Position numbers and translations under genes: made by a program. A model generated the notes under the pieces. The model made no database searches and was not told the DNA's origin. It saw nothing but the letters and a program-made list of their open reading frames with translations. A stretch of DNA of 64,000 nt from Gaiella occulta. Lineage in GTDB: Bacteria > Actinomycetota > Thermoleophilia > Gaiellales > Gaiellaceae. Shown here in pieces: positions 35,896-45,060 of the stretch. The stretch spans positions 1 through 64,000 of the forward strand of contig NZ_QQZY01000009.1 in assembly GCF_003351045.1 (NCBI RefSeq), given 5' to 3'. The stretch's first letter is position 1, and each line of letters starts with the position of its first letter.

Positions 35896-37551
35896 TCAGG
35901 CAGGTGCCCGCGGCGCGTCCTCGAGCATGTGGCGCCAGAGGTTGTCGAGCATCCGCCTGACCGGCCAGAAGGTCGCCGAGCCGCCGAAGTCGAGCGCTCC
36001 CGCGGAGAACACGCGCGCCCCGGCCGCCGTCTCGTAGTAGGTCATCTCGGCATTCAGCCCCGGCCCGAACAGGCTCGGGATCAGGGCCAGCACCTTCGTG
36101 CCGGGCGGCGAGTCGGGCGTCGTCATGTCGATCTCGATGCCGTAGCCGCCGACCGTATCGCCGAGCGTCGACCCGTTGGCGAGGCCGGTGCCCTCGAACA
36201 GCCAGGGGGCCGCCTCCGCCGCGACGACGGAGAACGGCCCCTGCTTGCCGCCGCCGTCGTTGGCGCGGTACTGCACGCCGCACAGCCGTGCCTCGGGCCG
36301 GCCGAGATCGCGCCAGAGCTTCACCCGGCGCATGAGGTCGCCCTGCTTCTCGACCTTCCAGAAGAAGTTGTTCGCCGACAGGAAGATCAGCCGGCCGCCG
36401 AGATCGCGGAAGCGCTCGACGACGTCGTATGCGTGCTCGCTGACGTACTCGCTGTGACCGGGGAAGACGACGAGGTCGTAGAGGCGCCGCAGGTCGTCGC
36501 CGGACGCGAACGCCTCGAGGTCGTCGTCGGCGAGCATGTCCGGCCTGCGATCCGTCCACTGCAGCCACTTCAGGTAGCCGAGGTCGTAGCGCTTGTAGCG
36601 CGGCGGCACGCCCCGGTCGCGGTAGGGGCGCGTGAGGTCGACCGCGGGGCTGCCGCCTGCGTACCACGTGTCGCCCCAGCCGTCCCCGTCTCGGTCGTAG
36701 AGGTTGTAGGCCTGCCACGTGTTCGTGGGCAGGACGACCGCCTCGCGGGTCGCGCCGAGCGTCTTCGGGCGCAGGACGAACGGCGCGAAGCCGACGCGGC
36801 CGTCGTCGGCCTGCAGCCGGGCGGCGTAGAGCCCGCTCGCCCAGCCCTCGCCGCCCTGGACCGTGATCGTCACCGGGCCCGAGCGCTTGCCCGCCCAGTC
36901 GAGGCGGGCGGGATCTCCCATCGGGACGCCCGTCATCTCGTCGCCGCGATCGGTGCTCACCGCCTCCGCGCCGCAGTGCAGGAACGTGAGCATCAGCGCG
37001 GGAGCGTCGGCGAAGATCGTCAGCGCCATCGGCTCGCCGGGGCTGTACGAGCGCCGTGCGAACGCGGCCTCGACGCCCAGCACGCGCACGACCGGCGCGC
37101 GTTGCCGGTCGGCCGACAGCGGGCGCCGCCCGCCGAGCACCTTCCGTGCGCGTCCGGACTCCTCGATCGTGAGGCGCATCACGTACGAGCCGACCGGCGT
37201 TCCCGCAGTCGGCGTCCACGTCAGCCGGTGTGCGCCGGCGCCGAGGACGGCCTCCTGCTGCCAGGCCACGGCGCTCGAGCGCAGCGCCGTCCGCACCGCC
37301 TCGAGCCGGACGGTGGCGCGTCTGCGCAGCCGGAACGCGACGGCGACGGTGCCGCCTCCCTCGCTGCCCGGCGCGACCGTGGCGAACAGCTCACGGTCGC
37401 CGGCGTAGCGCCGGCCCAGGTTGCGGACCGAGAGCCGCTGCAGGGACGGGGCCAGCGCGCGGGCGCCGAGCGCCGCGCGCGGCGCGAGCGCGACGCCCAC
37501 GAGCGCGGCTGCGACGCCGCCGAGCAGGCCGCGGCGGGTCGTGGCAGGCAC
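35896..37551 (-). CDS. Exported N,N-dimethylformamidase large-subunit-like protein (copy 1, Tat-type signal)
   Basis: A 551-residue protein. Its N-terminus TTRRGLLGGVAAALVGVAL looks like a twin-arginine signal. Two beta-sandwich-like segments (about 40-250) are followed by the domain that resembles the DMFase large-subunit C-terminus (about 265-545): LPTNTWQAYN, DGDGWGDTWY, GHSEYVSEHAYDVV, SANNFFWKVE, GVQYRAND and MTYYETAAGARVFSAGALDFGG. In the known enzyme an iron site uses Tyr, Tyr and Glu, and Tyr of NTWQAYN and Glu of HSEY are plausible equivalents (inference). The substrate is unknown. GTG start 37551 follows TACAGT (37563-37558, minus strand) by 6 bases. A close paralog lies directly upstream. 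Confidence 0.72.
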   Translation of the reverse strand: MPATTRRGLLGGVAAALVGVALAPRAALGARALAPSLQRLSVRNLGRRYAGDRELFATVAPGSEGGGTVAVAFRLRRRATVRLEAVRTALRSSAVAWQQEAVLGAGAHRLTWTPTAGTPVGSYVMRLTIEESGRARKVLGGRRPLSADRQRAPVVRVLGVEAAFARRSYSPGEPMALTIFADAPALMLTFLHCGAEAVSTDRGDEMTGVPMGDPARLDWAGKRSGPVTITVQGGEGWASGLYAARLQADDGRVGFAPFVLRPKTLGATREAVVLPTNTWQAYNLYDRDGDGWGDTWYAGGSPAVDLTRPYRDRGVPPRYKRYDLGYLKWLQWTDRRPDMLADDDLEAFASGDDLRRLYDLVVFPGHSEYVSEHAYDVVERFRDLGGRLIFLSANNFFWKVEKQGDLMRRVKLWRDLGRPEARLCGVQYRANDGGGKQGPFSVVAAEAAPWLFEGTGLANGSTLGDTVGGYGIEIDMTTPDSPPGTKVLALIPSLFGPGLNAEMTYYETAAGARVFSAGALDFGGSATFWPVRRMLDNLWRHMLEDAPRAPA

Positions 37552-37579
37552 GGGGGAACTGTATCCCGGACGCAGGGGC

Positions 37580-39469
37580 CTACGGGGCGCTGAGCCTGTT
37601 CCAGAGGTTGTCGAGCATGCGCGAGACCGACGGCAGCAGCGCCGTTCCGCCGAAGTCGATCGTGCCGGCGGCGAACACTCTTGCTCCCGCCGGCGTCTCG
37701 TAGTAGGTCATCTGCGCGGTGAAGCCGGGGCCGTAGAGATCCCGGATCTCGGCCAGGACGATCGTGCCGGGCGGGCTGGCCGCTGTCGTCGCGTCGATCT
37801 CGATCCCGTAGCCGCCGAGCTCCTCTCCGAAGGTGGAACCCGTCGCCAGGCCCGTGCCCTGGAACAGCCACGGCGCAGCCTCGGCGCCGCGGACGACGTA
37901 CGGCCGCTGCATCCTGCCGTCGTCGTTGGCGCGGTACTGGACGCCGATCAGCGCCGACTCGGGGCGGCCGAGGTCACGCCACCTGCGAACGCGCCGCAGC
38001 ACGCCCCCGGAGCGTCGCACCTGCCAGAAGAAGTTGTTCGCCGACAGGAACATGAGGTTGCCGCCGAGATCGCGGTAGCGCTGCACGACGTCGACCTCCT
38101 TCGGCGTCACGTACTCGGTGTGGCCGCCGAAGACGACGAGGTCGTAGAGGCGGGCGAGCGTGTCGCCGCTGTCGAGCACCTCGAGATCCGTCTCGGTCAG
38201 GTAGTCGGGCTGCTTGCCGCGCTGGGCGAGCCAGCGCAGGAAGCCGAGGTCGTATTTGCGGTACTGAGGCGGCACGCCGCGGCGCAGGAACGCGCGGCCG
38301 AGGCGGACGGTGCTCTGCGCTCCCTTCGCATACCACGTGTCGCCCCAGCCGTTGCCGTCCTCGTCGCGGAAGTTGTACGCCTGCCACGTGTTGGTCGGGA
38401 TGACCACCGCGACGCGCGTCGACCCGAGCTGGGCGGGGCGGACGACGAAGGGCGCGAAGCCGATGCGACCATCGGGCGCCGTCAGCCTGGCGAAGTAGAC
38501 GCCCGACGCCCACGGCCCGATCGGGACGGGCAGGGTCGTCGGGCCGTCGAGGCTCGACCACGGCAGGGTCACCGGGTCGCCGAGCGGGACGCCGTTCATG
38601 AACGTGTCGTCGTAGGTCGGCACGTCCTCGGGCCCGGCGCGGAAGAGCTGGAGGTCGAGCGAGGGCGCGTCGGTCTCGACGCGCAGCATCGCCGTCTCTC
38701 CGGGCGCGTAGCTCTCGCGCGTGAAGCCGGCGTCGACGCCGAGCACGCGCACGACGGGCGATGCCGGCCGCCGTCCGGTCTCGGCGTTCGTGGCACCGTA
38801 GGCGCGCCGGTTGCCTGCCTCGTCGACCACGTCGAGCAGCACGAGGTACGTCCTCGGCGGCGTGCCCGGCGGCGGGAACCAGGTGAACGCGTGCCGGCCG
38901 GGCCCGAGCGTGGCCGTCTTCTCGTACACGGTCGTGGGCGAGCTGAGCGTGCGCGTGACGCGGAAGCGCACCGTTGCGCGCTCGCCGAGCGTGAAGCCCA
39001 CCTTGGCGGCGTCGCGCAGGCGGTCGCCGTTCGGCGAGATCGTGGTGAGGAGCGCGCCGTCTCCGTGGAACGGGCGTGCCGAGCGCGTGTACGCGCGCAG
39101 GCGGCGGAGCTGCGGCGCAACCGTGTCGACCCGCAGCGGCCGGGCGGCGAGCACGCGCCCCGTGCCGGGCTCGACGACCTCGATCTCGTAGCGCCCGTCG
39201 CCGAGGCGGGAGCCGTTCAGCCTCCCGTGCCAGCGCAGCGAGAGGAAGCGGCGGGGCTGCGGCGCCGCGAGCCACCCGAGTGGTCGTCCGCGCTGGACGA
39301 GTCGCACGCCGACGCGCAGCGGCCGCTCGAGCGTCACCTCGACCCGGACGCTTCGGGCCCCCCGCGGCGAGAAGGCCTCCTTCGAGAGCGAGAGCGTATC
39401 TGCGCCGGCGGCGGCGGGCGCCGCCGGGAGCAGCGCGACGGCGAGGAGGAGAAGGAGGAGACGGCCCAT
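37580..39469 (-). CDS. Exported N,N-dimethylformamidase large-subunit-like protein (copy 2, Sec-type signal)
   Basis: A 629-residue paralog of the neighbouring 551-residue protein. The signal is Sec-like (GRLLLLLLAVALLPAAPAAAGA) rather than twin-arginine. An additional FlgD-Ig-like segment (ISPNGDRLRDAAKVGFTLGE, about 140-220) precedes the shared region. The catalytic-like domain repeats every landmark: IPTNTWQAYN, DEDGNGWGDTWY, GGHTEYVTPKEVDVV, SANNFFWQVR, GVQYRANDDG and MTYYETPAGARVFAAGTIDFGG. The ATG at 39469 lies 9 bases after TACGAT (39484-39479, minus strand). No DMFase small-subunit gene is next to it. Confidence 0.72.
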   Translation of the reverse strand: MGRLLLLLLAVALLPAAPAAAGADTLSLSKEAFSPRGARSVRVEVTLERPLRVGVRLVQRGRPLGWLAAPQPRRFLSLRWHGRLNGSRLGDGRYEIEVVEPGTGRVLAARPLRVDTVAPQLRRLRAYTRSARPFHGDGALLTTISPNGDRLRDAAKVGFTLGERATVRFRVTRTLSSPTTVYEKTATLGPGRHAFTWFPPPGTPPRTYLVLLDVVDEAGNRRAYGATNAETGRRPASPVVRVLGVDAGFTRESYAPGETAMLRVETDAPSLDLQLFRAGPEDVPTYDDTFMNGVPLGDPVTLPWSSLDGPTTLPVPIGPWASGVYFARLTAPDGRIGFAPFVVRPAQLGSTRVAVVIPTNTWQAYNFRDEDGNGWGDTWYAKGAQSTVRLGRAFLRRGVPPQYRKYDLGFLRWLAQRGKQPDYLTETDLEVLDSGDTLARLYDLVVFGGHTEYVTPKEVDVVQRYRDLGGNLMFLSANNFFWQVRRSGGVLRRVRRWRDLGRPESALIGVQYRANDDGRMQRPYVVRGAEAAPWLFQGTGLATGSTFGEELGGYGIEIDATTAASPPGTIVLAEIRDLYGPGFTAQMTYYETPAGARVFAAGTIDFGGTALLPSVSRMLDNLWNRLSAP

Positions 39470-39478
39470 CAGCGCGGC

Positions 39479-39509
39479 ATCGTAGACGCCGCGCCGGGGC
39501 GGCTAGGCT
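39479..39509. promoter_or_regulatory. Divergent -10 boxes, DMFase-like copy 2 and uvrB
   Basis: Minus-strand TACGAT (39484-39479) precedes the ATG at 39469 by 9 bases. Plus-strand TAGGCT (39504-39509) precedes the GTG at 39516 by 6. No LexA-type CGAAC-N4-GTTCG site is present here. Confidence 0.5.
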
Positions 39510-39515
39510 TCGTCG

Positions 39516-41519
<2,004 letters not shown>

Positions 41520-41550
41520 ACCTTTACAGCAGATCTTCTACCAGCACGCC

Positions 41551-41861
41551 ATGGCACTGAACATCAAGAGGCGCTGAACATCAAGAGGCACTGAACATCA
41601 AGAATCCCGAGGCCGAGCACCTGGCGGCCGGGTGGCGCAGATGGCCGGGGAGTCGAAGACCACGGCGATCACCGTTGCCCTACGGGAGCGACGCGACCGT
41701 CGTCGTGCACGAGAGACCCAGGAGGAGCGGGCGGCAAGGACCCGCAGGGTCTTCGAGGGGGAGAGATCTGGCCACTCGTGCCGGAGAGCGAGCGCGGCCG
41801 GCCGCCGCGTACGAAGGCGGAGCGCGAGGAGATTCTCGGCATCGGTCCGGACGGCTGGTGA
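41551..41861 (+). pseudogene. Broken VapB-type antitoxin gene
   Basis: Three frames together spell a Rv0623-like VapB antitoxin: ALNIKNPEAEHLAA, then VAQMAGESKTTAITVALRERRDRRRA, then EIWPLVPESERGRPPRTKAE with EREEILGIGPDGW and a TGA. The first frame is broken by three tandem copies of a 17-base unit covering the start of the gene (41554-41604), which brings a stop after eight codons. A one-base loss follows near LAA/VAQ (about 41630), and another shift near 41760. The final TGA still overlaps the GTG of the toxin remnant (GTGA), preserving the ancestral operon. Confidence 0.8.
41554..41604 (+). repeat. Three tandem 17-bp repeats
   Basis: Units at 41554-41570, 41571-41587 and 41588-41604 follow the pattern gcRctgaacatcaagaR, differing only at the third and last bases. 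Seventeen is not a multiple of three, so each copy shifts the frame of the antitoxin start. Confidence 0.95.
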
Positions 41862-42028
41862 TCGTCGACTCGTCGGCGCTGATCGCGGTCGTCAGCTACG
41901 GCAAGGGGCGGCATGCGGCCGGGCTGAGCCTCGGCGACTGCCTCACCTACGCGATCGCGAAGGTCGCCGATGATCCACTCCTCTGCCTCGGAGACGACTT
42001 CGCGCAGACCGACCTCGAGCTCGCGTAG
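41858..42028 (+). pseudogene. Internally deleted VapC (PIN) toxin gene
   Basis: A 56-residue open frame beginning at GTG 41858: VIVDSSALIAV is the first strand of a PIN-domain RNase with its first Asp. It jumps straight to [20 protein letters not shown] and [16 protein letters not shown], the C-terminal acidic motifs. A normal VapC has about 130 residues, so around 70 are missing from the middle, including the conserved Glu. The loss of both toxin core and antitoxin frame indicates a dead module. Confidence 0.8.
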
Positions 42029-42119
42029 GCGAGAGCGCGCTCGCCCGCCCGAGGAGGGGCGAGACAGACGGCGGCCGGCCTCGTCCCATGTGCAGGAACG
42101 TCAAGCAGCGCCGAGCGGT

Positions 42120-42330
42120 CTCGACGAGCCGGCCCCGCGGGAGCTCGACGTCCTCCGCCTCGTTGCCCGCGGCCACTCCAACGCCGGGATCGCCGCCGAG
42201 CTGTTCGTCGAGTCGTCGGCCGTCAAGTCCCTTGTCGCGCGCATCCTCGCGAAGCTCGGTCTCCGCGAGCGCGTCCAGGCCGTCGTCGCCGCGTACGAGA
42301 CAGGGCTCGTCGCCGCCGGAGCTCCGTGGG
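42120..42330 (+). pseudogene. C-terminal remnant of a LuxR/NarL-type response regulator
   Basis: An open stretch with a GerE/LuxR helix-turn-helix: [60 protein letters not shown]. It corresponds to the last 65-70 residues of a NarL-type regulator. No receiver domain precedes it, no start codon or stop frames it properly, and [12 protein letters not shown] departs from the usual SEATVKTHVAR. The 90 bases between this and the VapC remnant hold nothing recognisable. Confidence 0.7.
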
Positions 42331-42335
42331 ATCGA

Positions 42336-43829
42336 CTACCGGCTCGCGCCTGCCCCGTACTTCTCCCGCAGGTAGCGCAGGTACGGCTCCGGGTCGAGCG
42401 GCCCGCCCACCACGCGCTCGAGCGTCTCCTTCGGGGTCAGCTTGCGGCCGAGCGCGTAGAGGTTCTCCCGCAGCCAGGCGCCGAGGGCCGAGAAGTCGCC
42501 CTGCTCGAACTGCTCCTCGAGGCCCGGGAGCGCGGCGCGCGCCGCCTCCCAGATCTGCACGCTCATCACGTTGCCGAGCTGGTAGGTCGGGAAGTAGCCG
42601 AATGCGCCGCCCGACCAGTGCACGTCCTGCAGCACCCCGAGGCGATCCTCCGGGACGGCGAGCCCCAGGTACTCCTCGAAGCGGGCGTTCCACGCCTCCG
42701 GCAGATCGGCGCTCGAGAGCGTGCCCGCGAGCAGCTCCTGCTCGAGCTCGAAGCGGAGGATGATGTGCATGCCGTAGGTGACCTCGTCGGCGTCGACACG
42801 GATGAACGACGGGCTCACGCGGTTGACGGCGCGGTAGCAGGCCTCGAGCGGCATGTCGCCGAGCACCCCCGGGAAGGCGGCCTGCAGGCGCGGGTGGAAC
42901 CAGCGCCAGAACGGCAGCGAGCGCCCAACGACGTTCTCCCACAGCCGGCTCTGCGACTCGTGCAGGCCCGACGAGCAGCCGGACGCGAGCGGCGTGCGCT
43001 CGAGCTCCGGGCTGATGCCGCGCTCGTAGAGGCCGTGCCCGATCTCGTGCAGGCAGGTGAACAGCGACTCGAGGTCGCCCTCGTCGTAGCGGGCCGTGAC
43101 CCGGATGTCGCTGATCGCGAAGCTCGTGCAGAACGGGTGCACGCTCGAGTCGAGCCGGAACGAGGACGGCTCGAATCCGAGCGCGGTCATGGCCTCGAGC
43201 CCCAGCGCGCGCTGTGCCTCCACGGGGTACGGCCCCGGCGGCAGAGGGTCGACGGCGCTGTCCCGCAGCGCCGCGATGAGAGGGACGAGCTCCTCCTTGA
43301 GGCGGTCGAAGACGGCGCGCACCTCGGCCGTGGTCGTGCCCGGCTCGAAATCGTCGAGCAGGATGTCGTACGGGTCCGCCGCCGGCTCGAAGCACTCGAC
43401 GTACGCGTGCTTCAACGCGAGGTGGCGGTCGAGCCAGGGCCGGAACGCCGCGTAGTCGCCGGCGGCACGCGCCGCGGCCCATGCCTCCATGCCCTCCGAG
43501 GACGCCTTCGCCATCTCCGCCGCGAGGTCGGCGGGGACGCGGCGCGCCTTCTCCCAGTCCGTGCGCGTGACGCGGACGAGGCAGGCGTCGTCGGCGTCGT
43601 GGGGGAGCGACTGCTCGAGCGGGCGCAGCTCCTCGAGCAGCTCGCCGATGCGGCCGTCGACGAAGCGCTCGTGTGCGACGCGCTGCAACGTCGCCAGCCG
43701 CTCGGCGCGGACGGCGGCCCCCGCCGGCGGCATCAGCACCATCTGATCCCAGTCGAGCACGGCGGCAGCCGAGCGGAGGTCGTCCACCTCTGCCAGCCGC
43801 CGCTTCAGCTCGGCGAGCTTCGCGTCCAC
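42336..43829 (-). CDS. M32-family metallocarboxypeptidase (Taq-type)
   Basis: A 497-residue zinc carboxypeptidase of family M32. The zinc-binding HExxH is H261-E-I-G-H265 ([11 protein letters not shown]), with the further ligand Glu in [12 protein letters not shown] about 30 residues on. Other family blocks are [40 protein letters not shown] and the C-terminal [11 protein letters not shown]. It should trim C-terminal residues from cytoplasmic peptides. The GTG start at 43829 has AGGAGGAG 6 bases upstream. Confidence 0.94.
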   Translation of the reverse strand: MDAKLAELKRRLAEVDDLRSAAAVLDWDQMVLMPPAGAAVRAERLATLQRVAHERFVDGRIGELLEELRPLEQSLPHDADDACLVRVTRTDWEKARRVPADLAAEMAKASSEGMEAWAAARAAGDYAAFRPWLDRHLALKHAYVECFEPAADPYDILLDDFEPGTTTAEVRAVFDRLKEELVPLIAALRDSAVDPLPPGPYPVEAQRALGLEAMTALGFEPSSFRLDSSVHPFCTSFAISDIRVTARYDEGDLESLFTCLHEIGHGLYERGISPELERTPLASGCSSGLHESQSRLWENVVGRSLPFWRWFHPRLQAAFPGVLGDMPLEACYRAVNRVSPSFIRVDADEVTYGMHIILRFELEQELLAGTLSSADLPEAWNARFEEYLGLAVPEDRLGVLQDVHWSGGAFGYFPTYQLGNVMSVQIWEAARAALPGLEEQFEQGDFSALGAWLRENLYALGRKLTPKETLERVVGGPLDPEPYLRYLREKYGAGASR

Positions 43830-43907
43830 GCGCTCCTCCTCGTCTCGTCCGCTCCCGGCGCTCGCGGGGAGACTATCCGGGACGTCCCCGGCGCCGCGCC
43901 GTCGCTG

Positions 43908-44708
43908 TCAGCCGCGGGGGAACGTCCGCGTCGCGGTCCGCACGAAGGCGCCGCCGTCCCAGACATGCGTCTCGACCGCGAGCTCGCGTGCCGTCCAGCG
44001 GACGACGTGCAGGCCCTGCGCCTCGCCCGTCCGCCGCGGGCGTGGCCGACCGAGTCCCGGCGCCGTCGCGAGCACGACCGACCTGCCGCGAGGGGCGTCC
44101 ACCGCCTCGAACTCGTGGCGCTCGACGACCGAGCTCTGGTGGATGTGCCCGCCCACGATCAGCTCCGCGCCGCTCGCGGCGAGCGCGGAGAGCGCCGCGT
44201 CGCGGCGCTTCAGCGGGAGCTTGCGCGCGGCGCGCCACGGCGCCCCGGCGAGGTGGTGGTGCAGCACGACGACCCGCAGCGCGCCGGCGTCCGCGGCGGC
44301 GAACGCCTCCGCGGCCCTGCCGGGCCCGTCGCCTGGCAGGCGGCCTCCCTGGTGCCGCCACGGGCGCACCGAGTTGAGCCCGCAGGCGACGATTCCCGGC
44401 GCCGTGACGACGGGCTGCACGCTCCCGAACACCTCCTCGAACGCGCGCCACGGGCGCGTGACGCGGCCGGGCAGCGTGTACGGGATGTCGTGGTTGCCGG
44501 GCACGGCGAGCACCGGTGCCGGCAGGCGGTCGAGCAGCGCCTTCGCACGCCGCAGCTCCTGCACGCGGCCGCGGTTGGAGAGATCGCCGCTCGCGATCGC
44601 GAGCACCGGGGCGAGATCGTGACACAGTGCCACGAGCGCGTCGTCGAGCGCCGACGTCTCGCGGACGCCTCGGTGCAGGTCGGAGAAGTGGATCGCGCAA
44701 CCGGTCAC
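43908..44708 (-). CDS. Calcineurin-like metallophosphoesterase
   Basis: A 266-residue dimetal phosphoesterase. The ordered motifs are FSDLHRG (D-x-H), SGDLSNRG (GD), PGNHDIPY (GNHD), LHHHLAG (H) and GGHIHQSS (GHxH), a complete active site. The substrate (cyclic nucleotide, nucleic acid or other phosphoester) cannot be read. The GTG at 44708 is preceded at 11 bases by TATAGC (44725-44720, minus strand), overlapping the -10 box of the divergent small membrane protein. Confidence 0.9.
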   Translation of the reverse strand: MTGCAIHFSDLHRGVRETSALDDALVALCHDLAPVLAIASGDLSNRGRVQELRRAKALLDRLPAPVLAVPGNHDIPYTLPGRVTRPWRAFEEVFGSVQPVVTAPGIVACGLNSVRPWRHQGGRLPGDGPGRAAEAFAAADAGALRVVVLHHHLAGAPWRAARKLPLKRRDAALSALAASGAELIVGGHIHQSSVVERHEFEAVDAPRGRSVVLATAPGLGRPRPRRTGEAQGLHVVRWTARELAVETHVWDGGAFVRTATRTFPRG

Positions 44709-44719
44709 GGCCGCATGAG

Positions 44720-44729
44720 GCTATACACT
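44720..44729. promoter_or_regulatory. Overlapping divergent -10 boxes
   Basis: Minus-strand TATAGC (44725-44720, for the phosphoesterase) and plus-strand TACACT (44724-44729, for the small protein at 44736) share two bases. Both polymerases cannot occupy the site together. Confidence 0.5.
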
Positions 44730-44735
44730 CGCGGT

Positions 44736-44978
44736 ATGTCCGAGCAGTCGCCGGAGATCTTCGACGACCTCTACCTGGGCCTCCAGGCGGGCGGCGCGCT
44801 GCGCAAGCAGCGGCGCGGCGAGGAGCTGACCGACGAGGAGCGGGAGGCGCTCGGCCGCTGGCAGCAGATGTCGATGTGGCGCAAGGTCATCGCCGTCGGC
44901 GCGTTCGCCGTCGGCACCTTCGGGCTCGGCTTCACGCTCGGCGGCCTCATCTTCGCCCGCCGCCGCGCCAAAGCCTGA
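44736..44978 (+). CDS. Small single-pass membrane protein, unknown function
   Basis: An 80-residue protein. The first 48 residues are polar and charged ([33 protein letters not shown]), followed by one transmembrane helix ([23 protein letters not shown]) and an Arg/Lys-rich end (ARRRAKA). The N-terminus is probably cytoplasmic or amphipathic. I recognise no family. The ATG follows TACACT by 6 bases. It is divergent from the phosphoesterase and precedes uvrA by 82 bases. Confidence 0.75.
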   Translation: MSEQSPEIFDDLYLGLQAGGALRKQRRGEELTDEEREALGRWQQMSMWRKVIAVGAFAVGTFGLGFTLGGLIFARRRAKA

Positions 44979-45016
44979 CCCGGGGCCTGACCCCGGGCGC
45001 CGACAAGGCGCTCTGG

Positions 45017-45030
45017 CGAACACTTGTTCG
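45017..45030. promoter_or_regulatory. LexA (SOS) box of uvrA
   Basis: CGAAC-ACTT-GTTCG, a perfect inverted repeat matching the Gram-positive/actinobacterial LexA operator. It overlaps the TTGTTC -35 hexamer (45024-45029), so LexA binding would block uvrA transcription until DNA damage. Confidence 0.85.
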
Positions 45031-45052
45031 ATCAGGATCGCCGCGCTAGACT
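45024..45052 (+). promoter_or_regulatory. Sigma-70 promoter of uvrA
   Basis: TTGTTC (45024-45029), 17-base spacer, TAGACT (45047-45052). The ATG at 45061 is 8 bases after the -10 box. Confidence 0.75.
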
Positions 45053-45060
45053 CGCTCGCG

